A stretch of DNA of 64,000 bases. Origin: Desmodesmus armatus. Its lineage: Eukaryota > Chlorophyta > Chlorophyceae > Sphaeropleales > Scenedesmaceae. This document shows positions 32,492 through 50,271 of the stretch, piece by piece. Each line of letters opens with the position of its first letter. The stretch's first letter is position 1. The notes below the pieces were generated by a model, which worked only from the letters and a program-made list of their open reading frames with translations, was not told the origin of the DNA and searched no databases. The stretch spans positions 62,001-126,000 of the forward strand of contig VIIQ02000205.1 in the NCBI GenBank assembly GCA_007449985.2, read 5' to 3'. The position numbers and the translations under genes were made by a program.

Positions 32492-35215
32492 TTACTGGCC
32501 GGGCACACCGGGGATGTTGCCGCCGCTGACGGATGCCAGGATAGCAAAGCCCAGGGCGTGGCCCTGCAGGACACAGCACAGCACAGCACAGCACGACACA
32601 GCACATCAGAAGGGGGCGGGGTCAGTAGGTGCGATCTACTGTAGTGAGCAGGTAGTGAGTAGAAGGAAGCAAGCAGTGCGGGTCACTGTACATGCAAAAG
32701 TGCAGGCCTGTTTGGCAAACCATGCACCCCTAAGTGCAGGAAAAGCTTGACTCATTTGGCAAACCATGCACCCAGGCCGTGTACAGCATGTGTGCCTCTG
32801 GTTCTGTTTGTGTATGCGTGCTGCAGGTATTCTGCAACATGCACACGCTGCCAGTCGCTGCATACCCCAATGCTGCAACTGACTGCTGCTGCATGACCAC
32901 CAGTGCTGCATGACCACCGCTGCTGCATGACCACTGCTGCGGTGCAATGCTGCTGCATGATGAGCACTCACCAGGGCGCCCCATGCCAGGGTGTCAATAA
33001 TGGTGAAGCCTGCATATACAAGCACAGCAACAGCAAAGCAGGTGACAATTCTTCTTTAGTGTTCACGTGATAGTAAGCCGCTGACTCATGTTTGTGCACA
33101 AACTGCAAAAAAAGCACCAAGCCTGATTGGCAAACCTTCTCCGGGCTGTGCTGAAGTTACGATTTGACACCATGTACTGCTGACCGTCATCGCCCACTTG
33201 GCCCAGGCTCACAATACGTGATGGGGCTGCCTGGCATATCGTTTGTCACATAGGCCAGATTTTGGCTGGCTAATGGACACATGACATTCCTCCAATCAGC
33301 AGTCGCAGGCGTCACACTGTAACACCGGCCATGTGAGAGAACCACAACTTCGCCGAGCACGCCATATTTCCTGCACGCCCACTGCTCCCCCAGCCTTGAA
33401 CGTCTCCCCAAGCGCATTGCAATCTCATCAATCTGCTTGCATACGCACTACTGCCCCACACCCAAAATCCCCACATGCCGACTGAACCCACCCAACCCCC
33501 ACAGCCCCTCACCCCCCCCCCCCTCCCCCCCACGCGCGCGCGAACTGAGCAAACCCAGCAACAACAAATCAATTGGCTGCGCACCTGCTGGGTCGTTTGT
33601 TGTGGTGATGAAGCTGACCTCCTGTATCTCATCATAATATGCTGCTTGCATGCGCACTACTCCTCCACAGCTACATTTGCCACAGGCACACTGACCCATC
33701 CAACGCCCACAGTCCTCAGCTTAGCCCCCCCCCTCCCTTCCACACACACCCACAACCACGACCCCCACATGCCCACTCAGCCCACCCAACACAACAATCG
33801 GTTGCGCACCTGCTGGTTCATTTGTTGTGGTAACTGCGCTGGCCTCATGTCTCATCATAATATACTGCTTGCATGCGCACTACTCCGCCACAGTTACTTT
33901 TGCCACAGGCACACTGACCCATCCAACGCCCACAGCCCCTTGCCTAGCCACCCCGCAACCAAACACCAGCTCCATCACCAACACCTGTACCACCACCGCC
34001 ACCACCTGCACACCACTACCCTTTGGTACCAACACATGCCCACTGAGCCACCCCAGCCAAGCTGGCTGACCACGTACCTGCTGGGTCGTTTGTTGTGGTG
34101 ATGAAGCTGGCCTCCTGCTGCAGGTTGTCAAAGTAGGTGGTGCCTGCAAACACACAGCAGACGAACAGCAGACACATGGGTCAAAACGCTTCTTTTTGCG
34201 GCTATCCTGTCACCATTGCATGCACTTGATGGATGTAACAGCAGCCAAACTGCAGACACATGGGCCAGACAGCAGGACACCACTGTGAAGGGGCACGGTG
34301 TGCTATTTCTTCTATTGGACAGGAGATGCATGGAGGCTGGATACCCGCTGTGTGTCATAACATGATCAGCAGTCCCCAACACCCTGCAGTACCTGAGGCT
34401 CTGTTGCTGCTTACTGCGCTGCAGAAGCACTGTGATTGAACGGTGTGTACTGCTGTTAGATACCACAATACGCTGCATGACACAATCGTACGTGAAAGGC
34501 CTAAGACTGCTGATCTGGAGATGAGCTGTCACGTCGGCCCACATGCACCGGTTGTTGCTGGCTAACACCCACTGCACTTCACAGGCAGCAACCTCTGCTT
34601 CACAAACATGCTGCAGCAGCAGCCAGGGCATGATGACTGCTGCTTCTGTGCTGGCATAGCACCTTGTATACAAGGCCACGGCCATTGCAGGGACAGACTG
34701 CGATGCTGCTGCACCCCTAGCCCCCTCGAAACCCCCAGACCCCCCAACAGTACTGCTGTGCTGTGCTGAGTCACACCTGTTGTCTTGGGGCCTGACACAG
34801 CCACGCTCTTCTGCAGGTCGCGGCGGTGCATGGGCAGGAAGGCAAAGCGGCCAACTGCCAGCATGATGGCTGTGCCAGCAGACACCTGCGTGCCAACACA
34901 GCAGCATGCGTTTGCTTGAGCTTTTGTCACAGCAGCAGCTGAGCTGGACAAGTGATCCACTGCTGTTGATAGTGGCATGGGTCTCTGATTCAATGTTCAA
35001 TATCAGAGTACATTCTGGCAAACATGCAGCACCGACTGGTTGCTGCCGTGGGCTACAGCGAGCAATTTCAAGCAGGAGCAACGATCACAGGGACACACCG
35101 CCAGGTAGGGCTCGACAGTGGCCTTGGTCACCAGACGTGTGGCACGAGAGGGCCTGGCAGCGGCCACCTTGGCAGGGGCGCGCAGAGAGGCACGGTTGCA
35201 CAGGGCGGAAGCCAT
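32492..35215 (-). CDS. psaG: Photosystem I reaction centre subunit V (PsaG), plastid precursor
   Basis: Nuclear gene for a two-helix thylakoid protein that binds the edge of the photosystem I core and helps anchor LHCI antenna. Exons: 35099-35215 (transit peptide MASALCNRASLRAPAKVAAA), 34777-34885 (helix 1, AIMLAVGRFAFLPMHRRD), 34078-34143 (TTYFDNLQQEASFITTTNDP, stromal loop), 32972-33009 (GFTIIDTLAWGAL) and 32492-32563 (GHALGFAILASVSGG, helix 2, TAA). All junctions are GT-AG and in phase; 133 residues, a little shorter than most precursors. GRF, NDPAGF and the LAWGALGH motif fit PsaG better than PsaK. Introns 3 and 4 are long (about 1.1 kb and 0.4 kb); intron 3 holds decayed copies of exon 3's donor side. 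Confidence 0.93.
33418..33955 (-). repeat. psaG: Tandem decayed copies of the psaG exon 3 donor side
   Basis: Copies beginning with the donor-side sequence of exon 3 (cacctgctgggtcgtttgtt as read on plus) lie at about 33580-33735 and 33805-33955, with a partial one at 33418-33510. The functional one is at 34074-34143. Period about 225. Each copy keeps a CAG|GT donor but only ~30-45 bases of exon, followed by shared intron sequence. They lie downstream of the exon in transcription. Confidence 0.8.
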
Positions 35216-35911
35216 CTTCGCTTTTCCTGATTTGTAGATGATGGAGAGATGAGATGAGCGAAGATGCTTGCGACTGTGGAACAGATGCTTTCGTCTGCAC
35301 TCACGCTGATCACTGTGCTGCCTGGCACCCCAGAGATGCGGTTTAGCAGGTGGTTTAGGGCAGGCACTCAGGACGGCATGCTCAAGAAGGGAGATTAAGC
35401 TACAGTGTACAGCTATAGCAATTAGCCTGCTTCGGGGCAGCGGCATAGGGATTTGAAAACATTGGACACAGCTTGATCAGCAGCACATCATTGTTTGTGC
35501 CAACTGGCTGCTTTCTTGCATATGTGCCACCTTTGCTCTTATTGGCGGAATTTTGGGCGCTAATTGAATGCAGCTGGTCTGATGGGCAGTCAGCACCACA
35601 AACACAGCTTGAGCCACAGTGTCTGTCTGCTGGTGAGGAGAGTGGGAGTGCAAAGTGTTACAGGAAAGTACACCCATATCAACACCTGAAGGTATCAAGC
35701 ACTGCGACCACATTAATCGCACGACATGCATACCACCAGCTGATCCACACACACCAAACTCCACAGGGGCAGCCGATGTCTCGTACTTCAAGGCTTGACC
35801 GTCCATCCTCCCAGAACAACCACCAGCAAACCGTTGGCAAGGCATAATGTAAAGACCTGACAGGCAACCTGAAGTATGTAACAAAACACATCAAGCAGAA
35901 TAACTGGGAGC
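35216..35911. other. Intergenic between psaG 5' end and the poly(A) polymerase 3' end
   Basis: The right part is downstream of the leftward poly(A) polymerase gene; the left part is the psaG promoter and 5' UTR. No TATA box or exon that I can support. Confidence 0.45.
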
Positions 35912-35916
35912 TTACA
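35912..35916 (-). terminator. UGUAA poly(A) signal of the poly(A) polymerase gene
   Basis: TGTAA on the minus strand, just past the last 250-bp repeat copy. This would place two repeat copies in the 3' UTR. Confidence 0.4.
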
Positions 35917-35975
35917 CACGGTCAGTTCGGCCACACATCCCCCAACACCCTCAACCACCAGACCCCTACGGCTCC

Positions 35976-36722
35976 CCAGCATGCGCATGCTTCCTGAACA
36001 CATACCCATTGGCCATGCGTGCTGGGCCCCCCTAGGCCAGCCAAGGCGCTCACAGCCAGCCTGCTACCTACCACCCTCTCCACCCCCTGGTGCCACCCTG
36101 CCGCCAATGCTGCTCGCCTCGTGCCTCACCACATTGAGCCCGCTGCTGAACAAGGCGCTGTGTGCTGTGGTGTGCTGTGCACGCTGTGCCGCCAGTCCTG
36201 TAAGAAAGCCCCTACTGCTGCTCAGCATGCGCATGCTTCCTGAACACATACCCATTGGCCACGCGTGCCGGGTCTTTGCTGGGCCCCCCTAGGCCAGCCA
36301 AGGCGCTCACAGCCAGCCTGCTGCCCAACACTCTCTCCACCCTGGTGCCACCCTGCCGCCATTGCTGCTCACTTCGTGCCTCACCACATCAAGCCCGCTG
36401 CTGAACAAGGATCTGTGTGCTGTGCACGCTGTATCCGGCTGCCAGTCCTGTGCTGAAGCCCCTACTACTGCTGCTCAGCATGCGCATGCTTCCTGAACAC
36501 ATACCCATTGGCCACGCGTGCCGGGTCTTTGCTGGGCCCCCCTAGGCCAGCCAAGGCGCTCACAGCCAGCCTGCTACCCACCAACCTCTCCACCCCTGGT
36601 GCCACCCTGCCGCCGATGCTGCTTGCTTCGTGCCTCGCCCGCTGCTGCGCCACATCAAGCCCGCTGCTGAACGAGGCGCTGTGTGCTGTGGTGTGCTGTG
36701 CACGCTGTGACCTCTGCCGCGG
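35976..36722 (-). repeat. ~250-bp tandem repeat at the 3' end of the poly(A) polymerase gene (3 copies)
   Basis: Units at about 35976-36226, 36227-36476 and 36477-36722. Each carries gcatgcgcatgcttcctgaa and a shared ggcccccctaggccagccaa block. The first copy in transcription order encodes the C-terminus (RLAVSALAGLGG ... KHAHAEQQ, stop at 36465). The other two lie beyond the stop. Confidence 0.88.
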
Positions 36723-39700
36723 CTGCCCGTCTTGTGCTGAAGCCTGCGCGGGCTGGAGCTGTGCAGGTGCAGAACCCTGCCTCCTACCCTGGTCCCTACC
36801 AACGCGGCCACTGCTGCCGCCCCCACCACTGCTGCCACTGCTGCCACCACCACGGGAAGTGCCGTGCTGCTGTGGCGGCTGCACCCCCTGCTGCTGCTGC
36901 TGCTGCCCGGACCCTGATCGCCGCGGTCGCAACTGACGACCGCGCAACTGACGAGAGTTGCTGCTACTGCTGCCACCACCACCACTGCTGCTGCCAACAC
37001 TCAGCCCCTGCATAGCTGCCATCACTACCGGCAGCTGCTGCTGCTGCTGCTGCTGCTGCTGGGCGTGCTCCTCCCAGTCCCCACTGCCCGTGCTACCATC
37101 CTGCAGCGGCTGCTGCTGCTGCTGCAGCAGCGCCTCCCTGCGTCTGCGCTCCTCATGCACGCGCAGCATCTCCTGCCGCTGCTGCTCCCGTTCCTCCGCC
37201 TCCCGCTGCTCTATAACCCTCCGGTGCGCAAGGAAGTCCCCTAAACACACGTGCCGGGGACCGCATTCCTGACCCTCCCCACACCCCAGGCACCGCAACA
37301 GCTGCCGAAAAACCTCAAGAGCTTCTGCTATCAGCTGGCATCGATCCGGGTCCTTACTGACGCTGGCGTTATCCTTGTTCACGAGGCCGCTGCTGCATGC
37401 GAGGAGGCTCATGCAGTCATGTAAGGCCTCTAGCTGCTGCTTCAGCTGCGTACAAAGGTCTTCAGGGAGCTGCTGCTGCAGCTGTAGGGCCAACGGGCTG
37501 GGCATGACCCCTAGCTGCAGTACCGCCTGGGGTCCGAACAGCCACGCGAATGCAGCGAGGACTTGCTGTTGCTCTGCGGGGGTGTAGCCTGCAAGCTGCT
37601 TTCACCGCTGCTGCTGCTGCTGCTGCTGCTGAGGGCGTGCTGTAGCTGCTGGTGGGATGCTGCGACAGTTGCTGCGATGTAGCTGGCGGTCCTGCAGGAG
37701 GATAGGTGGCTGTGGGTGCCCACGGCACGGGCTGTGTTGTCACCTGGACAGCAGCAGCAGCACGCAGCAGCAATGCAGGGTGATGATGTGACAGGGCAGG
37801 CAGCCATATATATCTGTGGCTTTACACTGGATCAATGGAAGCCAGCCTGACGCCTTGCTGCAAGCAACAACCACACCCACCAGTATGAGTCCGCCCCCCC
37901 TCCCGCTGAATGAAACGATATATAATTGATACGGCTCGTCTTCCCGTCACCCTGCATCCCCCCCCCCAGGTCACGCACACCTGTGCCTACCATGTACTGG
38001 GCCTTTTGTATGCAAGGGCTCAGCAATTCGTCTTGCACTCGAGGTCCTACCTGCATTGAAGGGGTCCTCGATGCAGAAGATGTAGTTCTTGGCCCCCGGC
38101 CAGCCCGCCTCCTTCCACTCCCCCCACCAAGTGCTTGCCCGCCAGCTGCTGTTGCGGCCCTGCGCCCAGTCGCCCAGCACAGGAGCATAGAACTCAAAGA
38201 ACCCTGCCAGCAGCTGCCCGATGCTCTGGCCATTGAGGGCGGCCTCACCCTCCCTGGCCCTGCGCCCCAGATAGGCGCCTGCGCCTGCAACAGTCACAAG
38301 GGGGTGGTGTTACATGATACACCTCGTTTCAGGTGTGCGTCTTTGGCTTACCCAGTCGATCAGTGTAGAGAGTACCGCTTTGCGGTGAGAGTATCTACTT
38401 GTAACAACCTCCCCCCCAAATACACAGTCAGAGGCCGCACAATCGCCCAGCACAGGAGCGTAGAACTCAAAGAATCCCGCCAGCAGCTGCCCAATGCTCA
38501 TGGGGTTCAGGGCGGCCTCACCCTCCCTTGCCCTGCGCCCCAAGTAGGCGCCTGCGCCTGCAACATGAAAGGGGGGGGGTACATAGTCCACATTCAGAGG
38601 CCGCCCAGTCGCCCAGCACAGGGGTGTAGAACTCAAAGAACCCCGCCAGCAGCTGCCCAATGCTCAAGGCGTTCATGGCAGCCTCCCCCTGCCTGGCCCT
38701 GCACCCCAGGTAGGCGGCTGCCCCTGCAATGAAACGTTGGCAGCAAACAAGACCCCGGGGGGGGGGGGGGTGAGAGCACATTTACTCACAACTACACACA
38801 AGGTCATGTTTGAGGGCAAACACAGGCAGCACCTGCCCAACGCTCTTGGTGTTGAGGGCAGCCTCCCCCTCCCTGGCCCTGCGCCCCAGGTAGGCGCCTG
38901 CGCCTGCAACAGAAATGCCAGCAAACACGGGGTGCCGGGGGGGGGGGGGGGCATTCAGAGGCGGGTGTTCAGCAGCCACAAGTTGCATATTCAATGTTTG
39001 AGGGCAACACCGGCAGCAGCTGCCCAACGCTCTTGCTGTTGACGGTGGCCTCCCCCTCTCTGGCCCTGCGCCAAAGGTAGGCGCCTGCGCCTGCAACACA
39101 ACCAGCAGCAAACAAGGCGGGAAACCACAGAAGACATGTTCAGGGGCCACCAAGCAATGCACCGAGTTCCCTGCCGCGCTTCTGGTTTGCTCAGGATACT
39201 GCAGTTGCATGAAGACGTTCAAGGCGAGTAACAAAGCCAGCAGGCACAGGGGTTGGGGGGGTGCGGTGGGGGGAGGGAGTACATCTGTTGGAAGCTCCTG
39301 CTGAACAGTGAGGATCCTCACCTGATATACTGGCAGGCTTCTCAATTGCTCAGGATGCTGAAGTTGCCAGAAGACGTTCAAGGCAAGTAACAACGGCAAC
39401 ATGTCCGGGGGGGGGGGGAGGCGGGTGTTAACATGTTTTGAAAGCTCCTGCAGTGCAATGAGGATCCTCTTACCTGTGGCTGCCTTTGTGTAGACCCTCT
39501 TCAGTGCCGCTGAGTTTATGTTTGGCAGCTGCAGCACGCGTGGCTGCCTCATATCAGGGGGCAGCACTGCAGGCTGGGTGCCACACAAGGGGGAGGATGT
39601 TTAACACTGAACATTTCTACTGGACAGTGATTAAATATCCTCACCTGTGGCCGCTTTTGTGTAGACCCTCTTCAGTGCCGCTGAGTTTATGTTTGGCAGC

Positions 39701-42700
39701 TGCAGCACGCGTGGCTGCCTCACATCGGGTGGCTCCTTCTCCAGCAGCTGCCAGATGGGGGGCAGCACTGCAGGCTGTGTGCCACACTGCATACACATCA
39801 ATACGATACATCACAGCACAGTATAGCACAGTGCATTGCAGAAACGTGCTTGCAATGCGTGCTATGCACTTCGTAACACTTATCAATGCTGACACCCTGA
39901 CCTAGGCTGCACAAATGCGGCTAGATGAAACTGCATTAGGTGCAAAAGGCATACATACATGCCATGGCGATGATGCACCAGTGAGGGTAGATAGCCTGTA
40001 GGGGACGGCTTCACTAAGATAAAAACGAGCAAACCTGGGACAAATATATGCATGCATCAACAAGACACATAAGCATCATGTCTTACATGTGGGACGCGCT
40101 TCCACCTTGCAACCCCTATCAATCCAACTGTCCTACACATGCTATGGAGCAGGCAGACAGCAGGTCCCCCCCCCCTCCTGGTAGGTAGAAGGTTACCATC
40201 AGCCCCAGGCTCCAGCTGTTGAGTGCACGGGTCTCAGCTGTAACATCAGCGGTGCAATCACACTTACCCTTTTGTATTTGATTGAAACTGATTGATTTTA
40301 TATTTTGAAATATATTACGTAATCATATAATTTGACTTATAATCAACTCCCACCTGTGAGTAGAAGGCCACTAGCAGCCCCAGGCTCCAGCTGTTGAGTG
40401 CATGGGGCTCAGCGGTGCATTTACATAAAGCCTCAACACCACCTCACAAACATAACTGCGACATAGCCGCTGCCAAAAAGAGGGAAACAAGGACACCCCC
40501 ACCTGCAGGTAGAAGGCCACCAGCAACCCCAGGCTCCAGCTGTTGAGTGTGTTAGCGGCAGCGTCATTGAGACCGTGTGCAGCGGCCCACGCCTTCACCA
40601 GCCGATACCTGAGTGAGTGGCGGGAAAAAAGAGTGAGCGGCAGGAAAAAGGAGTGAGTGGCGGGGAGAAAGAGTGAGTGGCGGCAGGTAGGGGGATAGGA
40701 AAGGAGGGTTGGAAAGAATGGCACAGCCGTCAGGCTTCAGCAGCAGACACGAAAGGGAGCAGACGCAACGGGCATCTGTTGAGACCACCCAACAGGCAAT
40801 GCCTCAGCAGTATGATGCAGAAGAGCTGCTACATTGCCCATTTGTTTAGCCCGTACAGTTGCCCAATTGCCCAAATTTTAGCACCCACAGTAAGCAGCTA
40901 TGCTAGGCACTCGCTGTGCAGGAGTTCAGGGCTACAGGGCGGTATGTCGTGCTTGACAGCCCGCAAGAACTGCCAAGCAAGGCATTGCCGTGGTTGTGCA
41001 AGCAGCCCTATGCCAGCAGCACATAGTGACCAAACGCAGTGCTGAAAGTCTTGCTGGATGCTACCGCTGCACTGACAAGTGATCACGGACACCCACAGCG
41101 GAACCCGCTGAGCTAATTAGTCAGCGCGGACGCCTGATTTGTCATGATGAACCCTGGTAAAACCAATCAAAAATCACGGACGCCCACAGCAGACTCACAA
41201 GGTTGCGTAGCGACGATCCAAGGAGCCCAACAGCCTGCAGGTGTGACATTATAGGGCAGGAGCAGGGCAGATGCTTTGGTAAGGTGTTGTGCAGGAGCAT
41301 GTCACAGTGTGTGTCACATGCAGTGTGCATGTAACATGGCGTGTGCCTGAGTCAGCATTGCGTGAGTCAGCAATCAAACGGTGCAGCAAGCACCTGATCT
41401 GGTGCCTGAACACATCAGGGGAACCGCAGCCACAGACAGAACACCAGGAGAATGCAGCCACACATCCAAGACAACAACTGCACTGAACAGACTCAGTCTG
41501 TACAGTACGTATGGTACATAGCAAAGGGCAGCAAACACATCACGCACATGGCGCCAAGCAGCACCCCATGCTGTAGACTGTCAGCTGCCTTGCTGTGATG
41601 CTGGGGTTCCCACCAAAAATAGGTTTCACACTTTGGGCTGGAAATCCGACCAGAGCCGAACCATAAAACCCTCGACCTCGACCCTAGTCAGTACACCAAC
41701 ATGCTCACTTCTGCATGTCAGCCTTGAAAGTGCATTCCGGCCTGTTGATGGACACATCACACTCCAGGCCGGTGCCCTTGTGTTTGAACTTGATCACAGG
41801 CACTCGCGCATGCAGGACACGCTCCACCTGCAGCACACATTTGTTGCATGTGTGTTTCACTGTGTGTACCCACGCACCCTTACCCAACTTTGGATGATTG
41901 ATGCATTGGCTGGGTGCACTTCCTGTGTCTATACACACGCATACATTCGTGCATGCAGGATGCTGAGGTGCATCTGCCGAGAGCCATACACCGCTTTCAA
42001 ATAATAGTAAGACTCGTGGGTCTACACCAAGCAAGCACATGGCGGTTGCGACTGTATCAGCAGATGTGGCTGGCAAAACACGCACATACTGTTACTGTAA
42101 AACGGTTCAGGCTGAGCATACATACGAGTCCCAGCTGCACACAGCTGTACCGACCTGCCCCTCAACAACACCCTGCTGCTCCAAAGCATCTGCCAAGTCA
42201 GCCAGCTGCAAGCATTGGCACATTACCATGGTAGTGAGGTAGTGGCAGATGCATATCAGGTGGTTTAGTTGCTGTGCTGCCCTCTGCTGAAACATGTGAG
42301 GACTGGCAGCTGCTGTCAAGCTAGAAATGTGCTTCTGCTGTGCCCTATGCTGGGTTAGGCCCCCTGGCAGTGAGGGTTAGTGTGAGCACCCAGCGAGCTG
42401 ACGGTGTTGAACCATCTCCCGCCATCTCTGCGAGCGCAAGCTTGCAAGGCATCCAAGCGAGGCTGCCGAAGCGTGCACGGCCAGTATCTCTACAGGAGTA
42501 TGCATGCTGCATGTGTGCATGCTCGTGGTGCTGCTGCTGCTGCTGCTGCTGCGGTTAGCTCCAGCTGCTGCTGCTTCCCTCACCAGGTACTGCTGCTCCA
42601 GGTTGTTCCATTCATACAGCTCAATCTGCCTGTCATCTGGGCCCAGCACCCAGCCAGCCAGCGCAAAGTCAAGATCACTGCCTGCAGGCCAGCACACCAC

Positions 42701-43578
42701 AGCACACACCCCAGCACACGGCAAATCAGCTCGATATATACATCAGCAACGTGCCTTCATTACAATGGGAATAAAGGGTGTTCCCTTTTTTTGGCCTCCA
42801 CAGAAGGTCACAAACTGCCCACCACGGTGACCGAAAGCAAGAGGTGGTGTCGCAGGCAGATTCACTGGAGGCTGTGTGCATAGGTTGAGGTTGTGCTGGT
42901 GGTGGTGAGTTCTGTCATGGTAGTGTGAGACCAGGTTCAGTCTGATTGTTCGCACCAGGAAGGTGCAGGCCTGCCCTGTAGGAGCCGAAAGTCTCCAAGC
43001 TGCAGTGGAACTCAGGTCGACAGACCTGCAAAAGCAACGCATCATAAAATCAAAGTTGGTGGATGTTCTAGCCTTTTCAAGCAGCGGTATGTTCAAAGTG
43101 GTACTCATACTAACCTCATCCGCACAGCAAAACAACAGTTGCACATGCTGGCTGGCACGCCTCTGCTACAAAACCAGCAAGAGCCGAAGCTACAACCACA
43201 GCAGCATCAAATGGCTTCTTGAGAGGTGGTTGAACCCAGTTCATAACATACATCAGATGCACCCATCCCATGCTTGCACAAGCACAGCCTGTCAACCGTC
43301 CAAAGTAAGCTCGCTGTCATCGCACCTGTCCTACCAGCTGCTGCATGTCTGCCACGACTGCCCGCCTTGCTTCATCTGACGCCTGGTTGGGCTGCAGGGT
43401 CTGCATGGCACCGCACATAAACAGGCTCCTGGCTAACGCGCTTGCAGCAGGGGTCCATCAACCATATCATCTGCATCATCAGCATGAGACGCGTGCAGAT
43501 CCCTGCACCCTAGGAAGCCACACTAACCTCAAGTAGAGCACCCAGAGCATCCTCCAGAAGGTTTAGTGCATGACCCAT
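36465..43578 (-). CDS. Non-canonical poly(A) polymerase / terminal uridylyltransferase
   Basis: Adds non-templated nucleotides to RNA 3' ends (TRF4/Cid1/TUT group). Eleven exons: 43528-43578 (start MGHALNLLEDALGALLE), 43326-43391, 42956-43025 (LETFGSYRAGLHLPG, the GS motif), 42584-42681 (SDLDFALAG, metal-binding Asp pair), 42155-42205, 41709-41827 (ARVPVIKFKHKGTGLECDVSIN, third Asp), 41199-41234, 40503-40608 (VKAWAAAHGLNDAAANTLNSW), 39645-39786, 38051-38284 (PAP-associated domain: GQLLAGFFEFYAPVLGDW, FCIEDPFNAG) and 36465-37588. All phases agree; 698 residues. The last exon holds a coiled-coil-like EQREAEEREQQRQEM segment, then Gln, Ser and Gly runs and an Arg-rich patch, possibly RNA binding. 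Several introns contain partial copies of adjacent exon ends. The exact subfamily is unclear. Confidence 0.85.
38430..39095 (-). repeat. Four upstream partial copies of poly(A) polymerase exon 10
   Basis: Acceptor plus exon start (GAGAYLGRRAREGEAALN type) recurs with starts at 39090, 38903, 38723 and 38557, ahead of the complete exon starting at 38284. The two nearest copies extend through FFEFY(A/T)PVLGD before diverging; the outer two stop earlier. All keep an AG acceptor in the right phase. Poly-C/G runs separate units. Only the last copy encodes the whole PAP-associated domain with its donor. Confidence 0.9.
39170..39590 (-). repeat. Duplicated exon 9 and intron 9 segments, poly(A) polymerase gene
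   Basis: 39475-39590 repeats exon 9 (39645-39786) and its donor, lacking an internal 30 bases (the IWQLLEKEPP codons) and the acceptor. Further down, two copies of a ~150-bp intronic unit (both containing LLLALNV-like frames) lie at about 39170-39320 and 39325-39470. Confidence 0.8.
40180..40412 (-). repeat. Two downstream copies of the donor side of poly(A) polymerase exon 8
   Basis: A segment read on plus as gtagaaggccac..agccccaggctccagctgttgagtg recurs at about 40352-40412 and 40190-40250. The functional copy is at 40500-40560. The shared part covers the SWSLGLLVAFYLQ codons. Confidence 0.82.
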
Positions 43579-43920
43579 GGCTGTGCTTTTACTTCACGCT
43601 CAGCTGTTGTCAGCAGCTGGCTTGAGGGTTGGCTTGAGGGTTCGCTTGAGGGTTGAGACCAGGGCCTAGGGCGTGGTTACAGGTATAAAGGCCATGATGA
43701 AGCCCACTCACTAGCCGGAAATGCCGAGACGTGCCCAGTGACAGCCTATCTATGCTTGAGGATTGTGTGATGGTATATTGTTTCAAAATAGTCACACAAG
43801 CACAAGGGAAGCACACAGAACCTTTGTTTCGCACAGACATCAAGCCTGTGACTGCTCAGTCGGCGCCAAAGAGGACTCGGACAGAAAATCGGCATCAGAT
43901 CACCATCGTTATCACTCACA
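43579..43920. promoter_or_regulatory. Divergent promoter between poly(A) polymerase and uS2m genes
   Basis: About 340 bases separate the two start codons. A short GGCTTGAGGGTT-like triplicate lies at 43619-43655. No specific factor sites recognised. Confidence 0.45.
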
Positions 43921-49231
<5,311 letters not shown>

Positions 49232-49955
49232 GGAATTCTCAGGAACAGCAGCAGCAGCAGCAGCAGCAGTGGTAGTGTGGTGGCCATAGCAGCAGCAGCT
49301 GGCAAAGTGGCAGTACAGAAGTAGGCATGGCAGGCGTTGGTGATGTTGAATGGTTTGGTACGAGCTCCTCCCCCCCCCCCCCCTATTGCTTCTGTCGGTG
49401 CAACCTTGTCAATGTTCCAATGGTCGGTATAGCTGGTTTCTAGATTGTGGCAAACATCCGACAATGCCCCATGGCTCTTGTTTCACTGGCCAGTATGTTG
49501 TCCGTGTGGCTTTTGTTGCCAACAGATATTGCCAAGATAGGGTATATTTAGTGGCCACCACCACAGCAGCAGTACGCTGTGTCTGCGCACCTGGTATTGA
49601 GAAAGATGGGCCACACATACAAACCCCAACAACAATTGCGTTGCCAACACAGCTGCTGAGATTCCAGCACCCGTGTGCAGGAACAGGATCAAGGCACACA
49701 ATGACCGCAGGGCAACACAGCTTGTGCAGCAGGGATTGACCTCTCCAGACTGCTAGCAGCGCTTCCAGGGGGGTACATTCGTGATAGCGTGTTGTGTGGT
49801 CTGCCTGCGACACTTGCCGGCATGCATACCCGCCTTTTTTGTTTGGCATGCTGAACGTACTTTGAGGGCCCGTGGCAATGCCAGATAAAGACACACTGAC
49901 CTGCATGTGTTGTTGCTCACAGGTGCACATGCTGAGCTATGCTTGGCGGGGCTAC
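49232..49955. other. Intergenic between the uS2m gene and the CACTA element
   Basis: CAG run at 49242-49270 and poly-C at 49370-49383. Just left of the transposon, 49922-49955 looks like an exon start (cacag acceptor, then codons VHMLSYAWRGY) that would resume to the right of the element (NVAGFLQEA, stop). The gene it belongs to is not identified. Confidence 0.4.
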
Positions 49956-49985
49956 CACTACGGGACAAGTCCGCCGGTTGCTGTC

Positions 49986-50215
49986 TGCGTAAAGGATTGT
50001 AAGCATGGGTTTACGGCATGTTCTCTCAGAGGTAAAACGTTTACTCCAACTGCCGCGGCGTAAACCTCTTACCAGCTGTGGAAAGGCTTGTAAAGGGCCT
50101 GTAAACTGTTTGCATCACACGTAAGGACCGGTGGTTGATGTATACCTCTAAAGGACGGTGTAAACATGCTGCAAAGGGGTTACGTAAGGTGGTTGAAGTT
50201 AGCTGATAACCACCG
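49986..50215. repeat. Left subterminal GTAAAC/GTTTAC array
   Basis: About a dozen GTAAA/TTTAC cores in 230 bases, in both orientations, at irregular 10-25-base spacing, inside the left CACTA end. Confidence 0.75.
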
Positions 50216-50271
50216 CTCAAGCGCCAGTATTCCAGCAAACAGGCGGTGCTATCTACGATTGTACTTCCAAG

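Noticed and set aside
33475..34101. 208-codon plus-strand frame
   Set aside because: Antisense to the tandem psaG exon 3 copies in intron 3.
39170..39470. LLLALNVF-type frames as extra exons of the poly(A) polymerase
   Set aside because: No upstream acceptor, and exon 9 joins exon 10 in phase without them.
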